The translations under genes were made by a program, and so were the position numbers. Under the pieces are notes generated by a model. That model was not told where the DNA came from, ran no database searches, and saw only the letters and a list, made by a program, of their open reading frames with translations. Positions 51,088-59,947 of a stretch of 64,000 bases of DNA are shown here, piece by piece. Each line of letters starts with the position of its first letter. The stretch's first letter is position 1. This DNA comes from Pseudoalteromonas sp. MEBiC 03607. Lineage in GTDB: Bacteria; Pseudomonadota; Gammaproteobacteria; Enterobacterales; Alteromonadaceae. The stretch is taken from positions 1-64,000 of the forward strand of contig NZ_SRRY01000001.1 of the NCBI RefSeq assembly GCF_004792295.1, in the 5' to 3' direction.

Positions 51088-51677
51088 ATAAAGTCCATCG
51101 TTTTTGTTCTCAAAACTCTCTTGAGAGAGTCGTAGTATTAGATATAGAGCATACTTGCACAAGCAACAACTCTATTCCTAGGGAAGAGAGAGAAACTATA
51201 GAGATTGGCGCAGTATTAATTGATACTAAACACTATCAGGTTATTGATGAATTTCAATCTCTCATAAGACCAATTCGACACCCTGTAATCAGTAATTTTT
51301 GCGCTGAACTCACAGGTATTAAACAATCTGAATTGGAGGAATCTGAGCCATTTCAAAATATCTATAAGGATTTTCTGAATTGGTTACCATCGGACGATGA
51401 GCTTCTATTAGTCACTTGGGGATCATATGATTTAACTCAAATCAACATAGACTGTTCTTTTCACCAATTAACACCATTTTCTCCATCAAATACATTGAAC
51501 TTGAAACAGGCATATAGAAGAGCCTGTAAATTAAAAAAACCAGTTGGATTAAAAAAAGCCATCGAAATTTCATTTGGTACATTTGTAGGCACTCACCATA
51601 GGGCGCTTGATGATGCTCGAAATACAGCGAAGTTATTTGCTTTAGTTTCATCTTCGCTAGAAGAAATTAGTTACTGA
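51084..51677 (+). CDS. DEDDh-type 3'-5' exonuclease (197 aa)
   Basis: A small stand-alone exonuclease of the ERI-1/DnaQ type. The four acidic metal ligands and the catalytic His are in place: D20 and E22 in VVLDIEHTC, D116 in WGSYDLTQI, then H172 and D177 in THHRALDDARNTA. Substrate (RNA or DNA) cannot be told from sequence; ERI-1-like enzymes often act on RNA ends. The start overlaps the upstream HigA-like stop by ATGA, so the two are translationally coupled. Confidence 0.87.
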   Translation: MNKVHRFCSQNSLERVVVLDIEHTCTSNNSIPREERETIEIGAVLIDTKHYQVIDEFQSLIRPIRHPVISNFCAELTGIKQSELEESEPFQNIYKDFLNWLPSDDELLLVTWGSYDLTQINIDCSFHQLTPFSPSNTLNLKQAYRRACKLKKPVGLKKAIEISFGTFVGTHHRALDDARNTAKLFALVSSSLEEISY

Positions 51678-51798
51678 GATATAAACAAATATAATTTAAA
51701 GATATCTACAACATAAGAGTGAGCGGCTTTGACAAAAAAAGTGTAGTTGAGCTGTAATCAATACATTTTTAAACACCTAACTGCACATGTATTTTCGA

Positions 51799-53976
51799 CT
51801 AGTTCTTATGATTTTTCAGTAACGATAGAAGGAAGCTACGTCTTCGGTTAGCATTGCTTATATTTCTAATTATAACTTCAAATTCTTCAGCACTACCAAC
51901 TAGGTGAACTTCCGTTTCAGCTCTAGTAATAGCTGTATATAACCAAGCCCTATCAGTTATCCGGCCTTTAGTTATGGCTACTATGATACGCGGAAATTGA
52001 GACCCCTGAGCTTTATGCAATGTAATAGCATAACCCAGTTCAATGCAGTCTAAAACAGGCTGAGTTATGTCGATTATTTCTCCAGTATCTAGCTCAATCT
52101 TGCCATACAGTTTTCTTTCTTCATCAAACTCGACGCTAATCAATTTACCTAATGAGCCATTTTGAAACCCTAATGAATGGTTATTTTGAGTAAACAGAAT
52201 TTCATCGCCTTTTCTCAGGTTTTGATGATAACTATCTCCATCCATCATGAATTGAAGAAGCTCACCTTCAAAATTGCACCTTTTTTGAATTCCAGCATTT
52301 AGATCTTCAACTAATTTACGTGTTGGAGCCATTACTCTGCTACAATTTGGAGATTGCGCATATAATTTAGTACATTGTTCTACAATGAATTTTTTGTCGG
52401 TTTCATGAAAAAAAATGTTTCCAATGCTCAATTCCAACGGAATTTGACCAGTATTAACCATTCTTGAATATTCAGGTATTCCTGAATGACCATCCTGACG
52501 CTTAACGATATCTAAAGCTGTATTCTTAATTACATTAGAATCCACAATATCAGCCAATACTTTGCCACAGCCTATAGGTGGCAGTTGGTCAGGATCACCT
52601 GATAAAATAATCCTCACCGATGGGTGAACGTGATTCACGATACGGTACATGGTGGGAACATCAATCATAGAAGCTTCATCAATAACTAGTAAATGAAGTG
52701 GTTGCTTTTCACAAGGCACTATTGCTTCATTTCTAAGAAAGCCAGCAATTGTTGTTGTATCAAAACCAATGCTTTCCCTCAGGCGCATTGCCGCTCGTCC
52801 AGAAAGAGCCGCTGCATGAATTTGATATCCCATAGAATCAAACGCTCTTAGTGCTGTACGCAACACTGTAGTTTTACCAGTCCCCGCGCCTCCAGTAATA
52901 CATGATATATCGTTACCCAAGCAAGTAGTTACAGCTTCATGTTGCTTCTCTGTCAACTCGTAGGGTAACTCTAACAACGCTTTACAGTATGCTTTGTTAG
53001 CTTCCGAATCGAAACGGCTTGTTGTTGAATTCGCTAATTTTAACAAGCGCTTGGCAACTACTGATTCCATCAATAACGTAGCCGTTTGATGAAAATTATC
53101 TGTGTCCGGATTTAATAAATATTGAGCTTTGTCATATCCAGCTTTGAATGCTAATTCTACAAGCTCCTTGTCATTAAGTAATTTAATCAGGTTTGCACGA
53201 AGGTATTTTTGTGGTGTATACGTATTACCTCGCTTTACATCATCAGCAAGAACAGCCTCTAAGGCGGCACTAAGCCGATTTTCATCATCTAATTTACAGC
53301 TAAATTCACTTCGAGCTAATTCATCGGTCTGAACAAACGACATGCCAAAAGCCATTAAAAGATATGGGTTACGTCGAAGACGTTTTAACGTTTTTTCACC
53401 ATGATATTTGATGAGGCGTTGCTGAACTGATGCTGGTATTTTCTTGTTTGACATCCAATTGAAGTCACGCAAATTAGCGTATTTTTTATACCCATGAAAC
53501 AATGCATCTATAGAATCATCTGTCAGGTGCTCTCTAAGACGTTTTCTCGATGAATCATTACCATTACGAACAATTGTGTGAAAATCCCTTCCCAAAGCAT
53601 CCCAAAGAGCTCTAGCTTTACTCTCGCCGATACCTTTAAAATCACTTTCATTTGCAATAAATTTAATGAGCTGTTCCCCTGTTTCTGGAAGGCTGCATTC
53701 TGCGTGTTCTGGTGAATCGTAAGTATGTTGATCAATTAAATATCCATTGCGGTCTTGCTTACTAATTGTACTCTTGCCTTGCACATTCCAGTGCTGACCA
53801 GGTTGAGGTGCAATTGGTAAAGACTCGATTCTGGCTTTAACGCTTATTGAATACTTGCCGCTTTTGACTCTATAGGAGTCTTGATGCAATGGCACACCTG
53901 TAAATATGACATAATCAAGTGATTTATAAGGGACACTCGTTACACGAAACTTGTCCGATGTTTCATGTTCATTCAT
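51799..53976 (-). CDS. RecD2-like superfamily 1B DNA helicase (725 aa)
   Basis: The Walker A GGAGTGKT is at 362-369, DEAS at 433-436 (VIDEASMID), followed by GDPDQLPPIGCGK, and the C-terminal motifs GYAITLHKAQGSQFPRII and YTAITRAE. The N-terminal half carries helix-hairpin-helix-like segments (FKGIGESKARALWDAL). This is the RecD2/TraA-type 5'-3' helicase layout. ATG 53976 overlaps the stop of the 148-residue gene upstream (ATGA), making it the sixth gene of the recombinase operon. It may process recombination ends or restart replication at the island; this is inference. Confidence 0.9.
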   Translation of the reverse strand: MNEHETSDKFRVTSVPYKSLDYVIFTGVPLHQDSYRVKSGKYSISVKARIESLPIAPQPGQHWNVQGKSTISKQDRNGYLIDQHTYDSPEHAECSLPETGEQLIKFIANESDFKGIGESKARALWDALGRDFHTIVRNGNDSSRKRLREHLTDDSIDALFHGYKKYANLRDFNWMSNKKIPASVQQRLIKYHGEKTLKRLRRNPYLLMAFGMSFVQTDELARSEFSCKLDDENRLSAALEAVLADDVKRGNTYTPQKYLRANLIKLLNDKELVELAFKAGYDKAQYLLNPDTDNFHQTATLLMESVVAKRLLKLANSTTSRFDSEANKAYCKALLELPYELTEKQHEAVTTCLGNDISCITGGAGTGKTTVLRTALRAFDSMGYQIHAAALSGRAAMRLRESIGFDTTTIAGFLRNEAIVPCEKQPLHLLVIDEASMIDVPTMYRIVNHVHPSVRIILSGDPDQLPPIGCGKVLADIVDSNVIKNTALDIVKRQDGHSGIPEYSRMVNTGQIPLELSIGNIFFHETDKKFIVEQCTKLYAQSPNCSRVMAPTRKLVEDLNAGIQKRCNFEGELLQFMMDGDSYHQNLRKGDEILFTQNNHSLGFQNGSLGKLISVEFDEERKLYGKIELDTGEIIDITQPVLDCIELGYAITLHKAQGSQFPRIIVAITKGRITDRAWLYTAITRAETEVHLVGSAEEFEVIIRNISNANRRRSFLLSLLKNHKN

Positions 53977-54419
53977 CGTTGCATAAAACCCATTTCGGCT
54001 AAGGTCTCGTTTAATTCGCAAAATCTTTCTAATTTTGCTTCTAACAACTTAACTTTGGCCTTTAACTCAATATTTTCACGCTCCAAATTACCATTATGTG
54101 AGGCCAACTTAGCTATTTTACGTGATGAGTTATCATACTGTTTGGATTCTTTATCTGTAGCTTTAACCGCAATTGGTGGCAATACTCCATCTGCTCGAAG
54201 TCGATCTTCAAGCTTTTTCAACGCGGCTCTTACATTTTTGTTCTGAGAAAATACGCTTGTACCAAACCCACATGCAGCCGCAATATCCCTGCGATTTAGC
54301 TTACCCCTGTTTATGATTTGTATAAAATCATCATGGGATTGAGCCGCAGCCCAGCCACTGAATATTTCGAGATTATTTTGCGCAACTTGCGCACCATTTT
54401 GTCCTTTACTTACTGCCAC
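53973..54419 (-). CDS. Small HTH/coiled-coil protein, VPA1267-like (148 aa)
   Basis: The N-terminal half has helices typical of a DNA-binding HTH (DDFIQIINRGKLNRRDIAAA, then NKNVRAALKKLEDRLR). The C-terminal 45 residues are a coiled coil (NIELKAKVKLLEAKLERFCE). I relate it, from memory of Vibrio islands, to VPA1267-family proteins that follow the GMT genes; this is not verified. It starts at GTG 54419 after AAAGAG, 16 bp after the previous gene, and its stop overlaps the helicase start. Confidence 0.7.
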   Translation of the reverse strand: MAVSKGQNGAQVAQNNLEIFSGWAAAQSHDDFIQIINRGKLNRRDIAAACGFGTSVFSQNKNVRAALKKLEDRLRADGVLPPIAVKATDKESKQYDNSSRKIAKLASHNGNLERENIELKAKVKLLEAKLERFCELNETLAEMGFMQR

Positions 54420-54435
54420 TGTTACTCTTTAACCT

Positions 54436-54969
54436 TTATATTCTTTTGAGCTTATTATCGTCCGCACGAGTGATTTGAGGCATAGGCTCATTCAATTTAT
54501 AAGCATCTACATTAGGTGGTAACGGCGCATCTTTGAGGACTTCCATAATTTTATCCATCGCCACATTCTGAGGTAGCTCCCAATTCAGTTGATCCATGTT
54601 GATGCTCATCATGTATAGGTTATACTGCCATCGCACAAATTGTTCTATTAACGCCTTGTTCTTGGCCTTAGTACTCTCTAGTTCAGCCCTCAACTTATCG
54701 ATTTCATCAAACGCATTTTGCAGATTTAAATCGTTAGATTTCGGTGTCGTATATTTATTATTTCTGAGCCACTCTTTCCTAGCGTAGTAAGCATTGGAAA
54801 CATCCTCATTTTCAAGCAATGTCTTCTTTGATATTTGCTTATCTAAACCCAATTGCTTAGTTATATTTTCACAAAGAGCTTTCATCGACAATTTGTGATT
54901 CCACTCGTTGATAATTCTAACCATGACTTGGATATTTTTGTCAGTCATTACGATTCTAGGCATCAGCAT
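54436..54969 (-). CDS. Small helical protein of the recombinase operon, candidate GmtX-like (177 aa)
   Basis: An N-terminal helical region (about 10-75), a coiled coil (about 80-115, FDEIDKLRAELESTKAKNKA) and a Pro-rich tail. It lacks enzyme motifs. By position after the large integrase it may correspond to GmtX, the third, non-recombinase partner of the Gamma-Mobile-Trio; I could not confirm this by motif. The start overlaps the previous stop by 7 bp at ATG 54969; ATG 54963 is also possible. Confidence 0.65.
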   Translation of the reverse strand: MLMPRIVMTDKNIQVMVRIINEWNHKLSMKALCENITKQLGLDKQISKKTLLENEDVSNAYYARKEWLRNNKYTTPKSNDLNLQNAFDEIDKLRAELESTKAKNKALIEQFVRWQYNLYMMSINMDQLNWELPQNVAMDKIMEVLKDAPLPPNVDAYKLNEPMPQITRADDNKLKRI

Positions 54970-57035
54970 ATCCCCAATAATTGGCTCATAGTTGCACCAC
55001 CAATTGCGTTTTTAGCAACCTGATTGTCTTTTTGACCACCAAACTCACTTTGTAGTCCTTTATCTTCTAAAGCTCTTTTTGTGGGTGAAGGATCATGCTC
55101 AACTGGAATCCGAATGATAGCTCCGTCATCAAGCTCATCGTCTGTCATACGGTGAATAAGAGTTCGAATATGTGCCAACTTCCAACCTAAGTGAGTAACC
55201 CATCTATCTGCCCCAAATACACTATCTCCAGCAGCATTTTGGGCAGCAACATATTGCTCTGATATGAGTTTCTCTAAGTGCTCTAACTCATCTAACGTTT
55301 CAGGAACACCTTTCATACAAACATGCTCTTTACAGGTAACACATTCTCCCGCTTTTGTGCATGGCGTTTGAGCAAAATCATGTGTACAAAAACCTATGCC
55401 CGTAAAATCAGCAACCCCTTCACGATTAAAGCCAAGTGATTTTAAAGGAACTGGTAAATTCGCCTTTGTCAAAGCTAGTGCGGAAGGCGATTCCTCGTAA
55501 CTGGTCACCATTAGTTGTTTTGCCAGTTGGTTTTTCTCTTGAGCAGTACGTAAGTCATATGCGGCATTTTGTTTCATGTCAGCTCGCCCAGACCATTGCG
55601 CTATCTTCCAGTCGTCAACACCACCTCGCTTACAATGTGTATTTAACCAAACTCGAAACTGATGAGTGGTCAAACTAATCACACTTCCATCTTCGTTAAA
55701 CACACCAAATCTTTCCCAAAGAGTAGACATTTTTTTGTCTTTTTTTGAAATCTGATTATTGAAGGTATCGACACTTGGCATCACCCAACTGAAACGCTTT
55801 GTACTGGAGCGTGGTTTTAGTTCAAGATCTCTTATCAATAACAGGTTTTCCCATACCGGCCTTTCAGATTTTGGATTGTAGGGCCAATCATTTTTCTTAT
55901 ATTTATCGTGTACTAGCTGATTTAAGCGTTCGTAAGTGAGTTCATTCTTGGCCAGAAAGGCATTTATCCATTTAACTGGAGTATTTATAACCTCTTTGTT
56001 TGTATGATGTAATGTACCGACGACATCCATTGCATAGGCAAACTCTTTTTGGCTCATTTGCATAGATTCACTATGAGTTTTTGCCGTTATACATCCTTCA
56101 TGGCGATAGAATTCAGATGGGTGTTCATAAGCCCACTTTGCAGCTTGTCTTGCTGGTTCACTTATTTCTTTTAACGTCTGAAAGGCCTTTTTGACTACAT
56201 CCAACATAAGCTCTGGTACACCCTTCCTATGATCTTTAAACCCTTTAGAGCCATACCAAACAAGGTACCAGCCGCCATCATCTCCTTCTTGGAGAGAGTG
56301 AATTGTTAAGCCACTTAATTCATTTATACGTGCAGGAGCGAAGCAAAGTAACACTAATGCTGATGTATAGTACTTATCAGCAACAGTTTCAGCTTTGGAA
56401 AAGCAATCAGCAAACGTAAGCATTTCATGCATTGTAGGGCAGCGTTCTTCTCGGAATTTATCACCTTCTTCACTGACCTGTTCTGCCGTATGTGCAGGTT
56501 TCCTGAAAGGGTTTTTGTACTTAGGCAAAGTTAATACGAAATTATTGTTTACCAACCAATCAGCCAAGTTTTTTAGCTTTCCGCCAATGTGGTACTTTCG
56601 CATCGGAGAGTATTTTTCAATTTCAATCAGTGTATTTGTCTCTTTCAATGTCTGGCCATTAACATTCAGAATGCATGGTGCTTGGTTAGGATACTGAGAC
56701 AGAAGCGCCTTATACAATAAACGAAACATTGATATCCAAATGTGAGCGGAGGTAATTTCTTTGATGGTCATTTGCTGCTTAATAAATGCCTTCACGAAAT
56801 TAAGGTACGGTTGCTTAAACAACTCAACTTCGGAGTAATTGTTTCCCTCTTCCTGAAAGCCAAAAACAAGTGCCTGCCCTTTACTAGGTTTCCAACGTTC
56901 TGCCTCCCAACCTTGCTCGTTGTATAAGGTGAGCTCTGTTTTAGCGAAGTTGACAAACTCGGCCAGGTTATCTCGACCATCTCTTTCTTGCTTAGCTTGC
57001 CAAATATTTATAACGTTACTTGCCTTTTTATCCAT
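54963..57035 (-). CDS. Large tyrosine-recombinase-like integrase with a C-terminal Cys cluster, candidate GmtZ-like (690 aa)
   Basis: Tyrosine-recombinase landmarks are spread widely: first Arg R236 in FAPARINELSGL, H458 and R461 in LTTHQFRVWLNTH, and the nucleophile candidate Y493 in NAAYDLRTAQE. The second His box reads WSGR instead of LGH, so one catalytic His is replaced. About 200 residues lie between the first Arg and the HxxR box, far more than usual. The tail has C550, H552, C559, C565, C568, H571 and C573, a likely metal site. It overlaps the previous gene by 8 bp and the next by 7 bp. A GMT integrase (GmtZ) is the best guess. Confidence 0.78.
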   Translation of the reverse strand: MDKKASNVINIWQAKQERDGRDNLAEFVNFAKTELTLYNEQGWEAERWKPSKGQALVFGFQEEGNNYSEVELFKQPYLNFVKAFIKQQMTIKEITSAHIWISMFRLLYKALLSQYPNQAPCILNVNGQTLKETNTLIEIEKYSPMRKYHIGGKLKNLADWLVNNNFVLTLPKYKNPFRKPAHTAEQVSEEGDKFREERCPTMHEMLTFADCFSKAETVADKYYTSALVLLCFAPARINELSGLTIHSLQEGDDGGWYLVWYGSKGFKDHRKGVPELMLDVVKKAFQTLKEISEPARQAAKWAYEHPSEFYRHEGCITAKTHSESMQMSQKEFAYAMDVVGTLHHTNKEVINTPVKWINAFLAKNELTYERLNQLVHDKYKKNDWPYNPKSERPVWENLLLIRDLELKPRSSTKRFSWVMPSVDTFNNQISKKDKKMSTLWERFGVFNEDGSVISLTTHQFRVWLNTHCKRGGVDDWKIAQWSGRADMKQNAAYDLRTAQEKNQLAKQLMVTSYEESPSALALTKANLPVPLKSLGFNREGVADFTGIGFCTHDFAQTPCTKAGECVTCKEHVCMKGVPETLDELEHLEKLISEQYVAAQNAAGDSVFGADRWVTHLGWKLAHIRTLIHRMTDDELDDGAIIRIPVEHDPSPTKRALEDKGLQSEFGGQKDNQVAKNAIGGATMSQLLGIC

Positions 57036-58572
57036 TGACTACTCCTTCATCCATCTTCGCTTTCTCACATAGTTGAATTACCTGTGTAATTGCTAAGACG
57101 GTTCTATCCGTAGATTGCAACACGTAAGCCGACGCTCCCTTGCTTTTTAATCGTTCACGTTCCTCAAGCAAGTCATCAAGTATTACCTGGTGACGCCCAT
57201 GAACCCATGGCTGAAATTTTGCGCACGTATAACATGCGCGGCCACCTGTAGCGCAAAACCCAAATGAACCGCAATTTCCAACCGCATTTCCATTTCTGTT
57301 GTGGATTCTTGAACGAGGGTCATTAACCCTTATGGCATCAGCTTCACTAGCAATAAGTTGACCTAAGAATGCTTGAGCTAATGGAGCTAAAACAGGCGCT
57401 AGAGCTTCATTAACTTCTTCCGTTAGCTCTTTTACGTTCTCCGTATATACCGAGGCGTTTTGCGTATCTGAATGGTGAAGTACTTTAGCTATAACAAACA
57501 AGCTCAAACCTCTTCTAGCCGCGTTTGTGCCCAACGTATAGCGAAAGCGCCTTGCTGTTAAGTGAATATACTCACCTTCTAATCTTTCAGATTTGGCATC
57601 ACATTTAACAGACAAAGAATACAAAATTTTCACTGCAACATTCCTCGACATATGTATTCTATCTGGCTTTTTAGTCAACCCATCTCTAAGATCACCAACT
57701 GAAACTAACGAGCTTATCTTACGTGGAGCAGCAAATACTGGCATTTCCCCTTTCAATTCTTCTGGTAGTTCGCCAACTTGCTTCTCAATTAAGCTTAATG
57801 TTGCCTTCGCCTGATTAGTAAAAAGTAAAGCAAGCTCTTCATCAATCTCAACAGTTACGAAGTCATCTCTAAAGTTCCTTTGACCATGTTTTTTTGCTTG
57901 CGGAATATCCAGCACGAACTTTTGCTCAGCACCATTATTCTCAATTCTTAGGTCACGCGCTCGAAATTGACAAAATTGAGTAGGACGAGCGCCAAGGTAG
58001 AGATTTAGTAGCAACCAACAATAATCTCGAAGCGAAAGCTTATCGTCCATGAATGCATTAACGCCCCAGTTAAGCACTGCGTGTTGCTCCTGCATAGAAT
58101 AAGCCCCGGTGAATGGACAACCTTTGGCTACAGGAACACCTTTATTCATACCTTTCAGTGTAAGTTGCTCTAGCCAAGAACCTAGTTTTGGATCGATTCC
58201 CTCAATTTGTTTATCAATCCAATTAAGAAGAAAAGAACGAATAGAGCCAAGCTTGTACTCATTAGCACTATCGAGCATCGAAAGGTAATTTTGCACAGCA
58301 CCAAGCGTCAATTTTACTTCACCTGTTTTTCGCAAAAGACTCAGGATTGTAGTGAAAATAATCTCGCAACTACTGGGGGATAACTCGCATGCCCAATCCG
58401 CAAGCTGTTCTTTAAACCCATGTATGAATATCGCTTCACAGTCATTTGGCAATAATTTCCAATTTATAACTGTTGAATTGTCTAGCCTCCACTTGCTATC
58501 ACATACGTCAAAGTCATACCCAAGTTTATTAGTGCGAACTTCAGTCCTTTTTTGATAATTAACTAGCGCCAT
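57028..58572 (-). CDS. Tyrosine recombinase/integrase with a C-terminal Cys cluster (514 aa)
   Basis: The catalytic set looks near complete: R196 in YLGARPTQF, a possible Lys at K228/K229, HLTAR (H337, R341), H366 or H367 in VLHHSDTQNAS and the nucleophile Y376 in ASVYTEN. After the catalytic domain come C434, C440, C447, C450 and H459, a likely zinc site. The start overlaps the first recombinase gene by 14 bp with AAGGA upstream. It is the middle of three successive recombinases and may be the GmtY-type member; which of the first two corresponds to GmtY is open. Confidence 0.82.
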   Translation of the reverse strand: MALVNYQKRTEVRTNKLGYDFDVCDSKWRLDNSTVINWKLLPNDCEAIFIHGFKEQLADWACELSPSSCEIIFTTILSLLRKTGEVKLTLGAVQNYLSMLDSANEYKLGSIRSFLLNWIDKQIEGIDPKLGSWLEQLTLKGMNKGVPVAKGCPFTGAYSMQEQHAVLNWGVNAFMDDKLSLRDYCWLLLNLYLGARPTQFCQFRARDLRIENNGAEQKFVLDIPQAKKHGQRNFRDDFVTVEIDEELALLFTNQAKATLSLIEKQVGELPEELKGEMPVFAAPRKISSLVSVGDLRDGLTKKPDRIHMSRNVAVKILYSLSVKCDAKSERLEGEYIHLTARRFRYTLGTNAARRGLSLFVIAKVLHHSDTQNASVYTENVKELTEEVNEALAPVLAPLAQAFLGQLIASEADAIRVNDPRSRIHNRNGNAVGNCGSFGFCATGGRACYTCAKFQPWVHGRHQVILDDLLEERERLKSKGASAYVLQSTDRTVLAITQVIQLCEKAKMDEGVVNG

Positions 58573-59881
58573 TTCTTGCGTCCTTTATTCCTTTAATTAC
58601 TTGGCTATGGTCTTCCATCATTTGTTTTTGGACTTTATTCGCTGTTCTCCTAGCGTGTCGTTGGAGGTAAGCATTCGCACTCTCCTCGTGAGCATGTCCA
58701 TTCAATCGCATACGAGTATCTATCTCATCCGCTTCAGAGATAATATCACGCTTGAGCAATCTCGCTTCTTCAAGGTAACCTTTTTGTTCTGCTTCACGAA
58801 TTTTGTCGCGAATCGCCTCATTATGCTCATCAATTTTATCTGTAATTCTTTCGTTGAAATAAATACGAAACCCTCGGCGCTGAACATTTTCAAAACGCTT
58901 ATCTACCTGTTTCAATTTAAATATTAAGTCTGTAAATGATGCTTTCCCCATAGCTGTACCAGAGTTTCCTTTGTGGGATACAAATAAGTAGGGATGACTT
59001 TTCGACTTTGCAAAAGAAGGTCTGATCTGCCTTATATATAACTCAATATCATCATAAAGCCACTTCGGAATGACGAGTTCTTTTTCTTGTGTTTTTAGGG
59101 TGGGTTGATCTTCTCTAGGGTCGTATTTATCGTCGTGCCGTCTTCTAAACAGGAGTGCAGGTTGTTCTGTATCATGCTCTAAATCTTCAAGACGTAACGC
59201 CAATACTTCAGATGGCCTAACACCTGTCCAATAAAGTATCTGAATAAGGAGATAGTTTCGAAACTTCAGCTTGAAGTTGGAAAATGGGTTTAATTCATGA
59301 CTATAGTGAGCCACTTTGAGAAAATAGTCCAAAATTTCAGTTTCGGCGTGGGTTACTTTGGAGCCCTTGGATAATCCCTTAGGGTAGTGCTTCTTAAAAA
59401 GTGAACACATATCATCTATTCTACGGTTCAACTCACCAGCATTTGGTTTGAACTTACAGATTTCTCTCGCACAGAACTCTAGAAACTGATTAATCGTCAG
59501 CATACGTTGATACTGAAACTCTTTGCTTACAGAACTTAATGCCGAAGAACTTTTCGCAACACGTGAAAAATGAACGACCTTATTGGAGCTTTTTTTTTGT
59601 TCTTTTATCGAATAACCACAGAAGCGTTTGATAGATAAGATAGTTTGTTTGTCGAGAAATACTTGCTGACGGAACTCAGCCAGTATATTCCTGCCAGTAT
59701 GCGCTTCCCACTTACGAAGAACTTCTATTTTGTATAATTCGTTCTTCATCGTCGAGGCCTTGCCATCACCTCTATATTCGACGCTCAAATACAAAGTTGT
59801 CCAAAAGTCGATTTCACCATTGTCATCGACTAACAGAGGACGTCGTTCTCCATCTGAAAAGATGTTGTCTTTAACTCTCAT
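58559..59881 (-). CDS. Tyrosine recombinase, first gene of the island operon (440 aa)
   Basis: R222 in YWTGVRPSEVLALR is the first catalytic Arg. The second box is R339 in GFRIYFNERI, where the usual leading His is not obvious. H396 or H398 is in LNGHAHEES and the nucleophile candidate Y405 is in ANAYLQRHA. An additional helical stretch of about 45 residues (345-390) is inserted between the second Arg and the last His box. ATG 59881 has AAGGAG six bases upstream and is clearly the start; a longer frame exists. It is the first gene read from the right end of the island. Confidence 0.83.
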   Translation of the reverse strand: MRVKDNIFSDGERRPLLVDDNGEIDFWTTLYLSVEYRGDGKASTMKNELYKIEVLRKWEAHTGRNILAEFRQQVFLDKQTILSIKRFCGYSIKEQKKSSNKVVHFSRVAKSSSALSSVSKEFQYQRMLTINQFLEFCAREICKFKPNAGELNRRIDDMCSLFKKHYPKGLSKGSKVTHAETEILDYFLKVAHYSHELNPFSNFKLKFRNYLLIQILYWTGVRPSEVLALRLEDLEHDTEQPALLFRRRHDDKYDPREDQPTLKTQEKELVIPKWLYDDIELYIRQIRPSFAKSKSHPYLFVSHKGNSGTAMGKASFTDLIFKLKQVDKRFENVQRRGFRIYFNERITDKIDEHNEAIRDKIREAEQKGYLEEARLLKRDIISEADEIDTRMRLNGHAHEESANAYLQRHARRTANKVQKQMMEDHSQVIKGIKDARNGAS

Positions 59882-59887
59882 AACCAG

Positions 59888-59905
59888 CTCCTTGTTACAC
59901 AAAAA
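59888..59905 (-). repeat. Candidate right terminal repeat
   Basis: Read inward (minus strand) it is TTTTTGTGTAACAAGGAG, matching the left candidate at 15 of 18 positions. It includes the ribosome site of the first recombinase. A second TACACAAAAA word lies at 59944-59953. Confidence 0.4.
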
Positions 59906-59947
59906 ATATACTAGCACAACTATTTTTAGAAGCTAATTTTTATTACA

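Larger units (their letters stand above)
40463..59905. mobile_element. About 19.4-kb genomic island with a GMT-like recombinase operon and defence-type cargo
   Basis: Between two core-type transcription units (the chemotaxis gene on the left, ssb on the right) lies a block with no housekeeping gene: three tyrosine recombinases, a serine recombinase, a helicase, a type III R-M system, nucleases and a HigA-like regulator. The ends are set provisionally at an 18-bp imperfect inverted repeat (15 of 18 match). The recombinase arrangement recalls the Gamma-Mobile-Trio islands. The true ends are not proven; they could lie anywhere from about 40320 to 40550 and 59882 to 59955. Confidence 0.7.
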
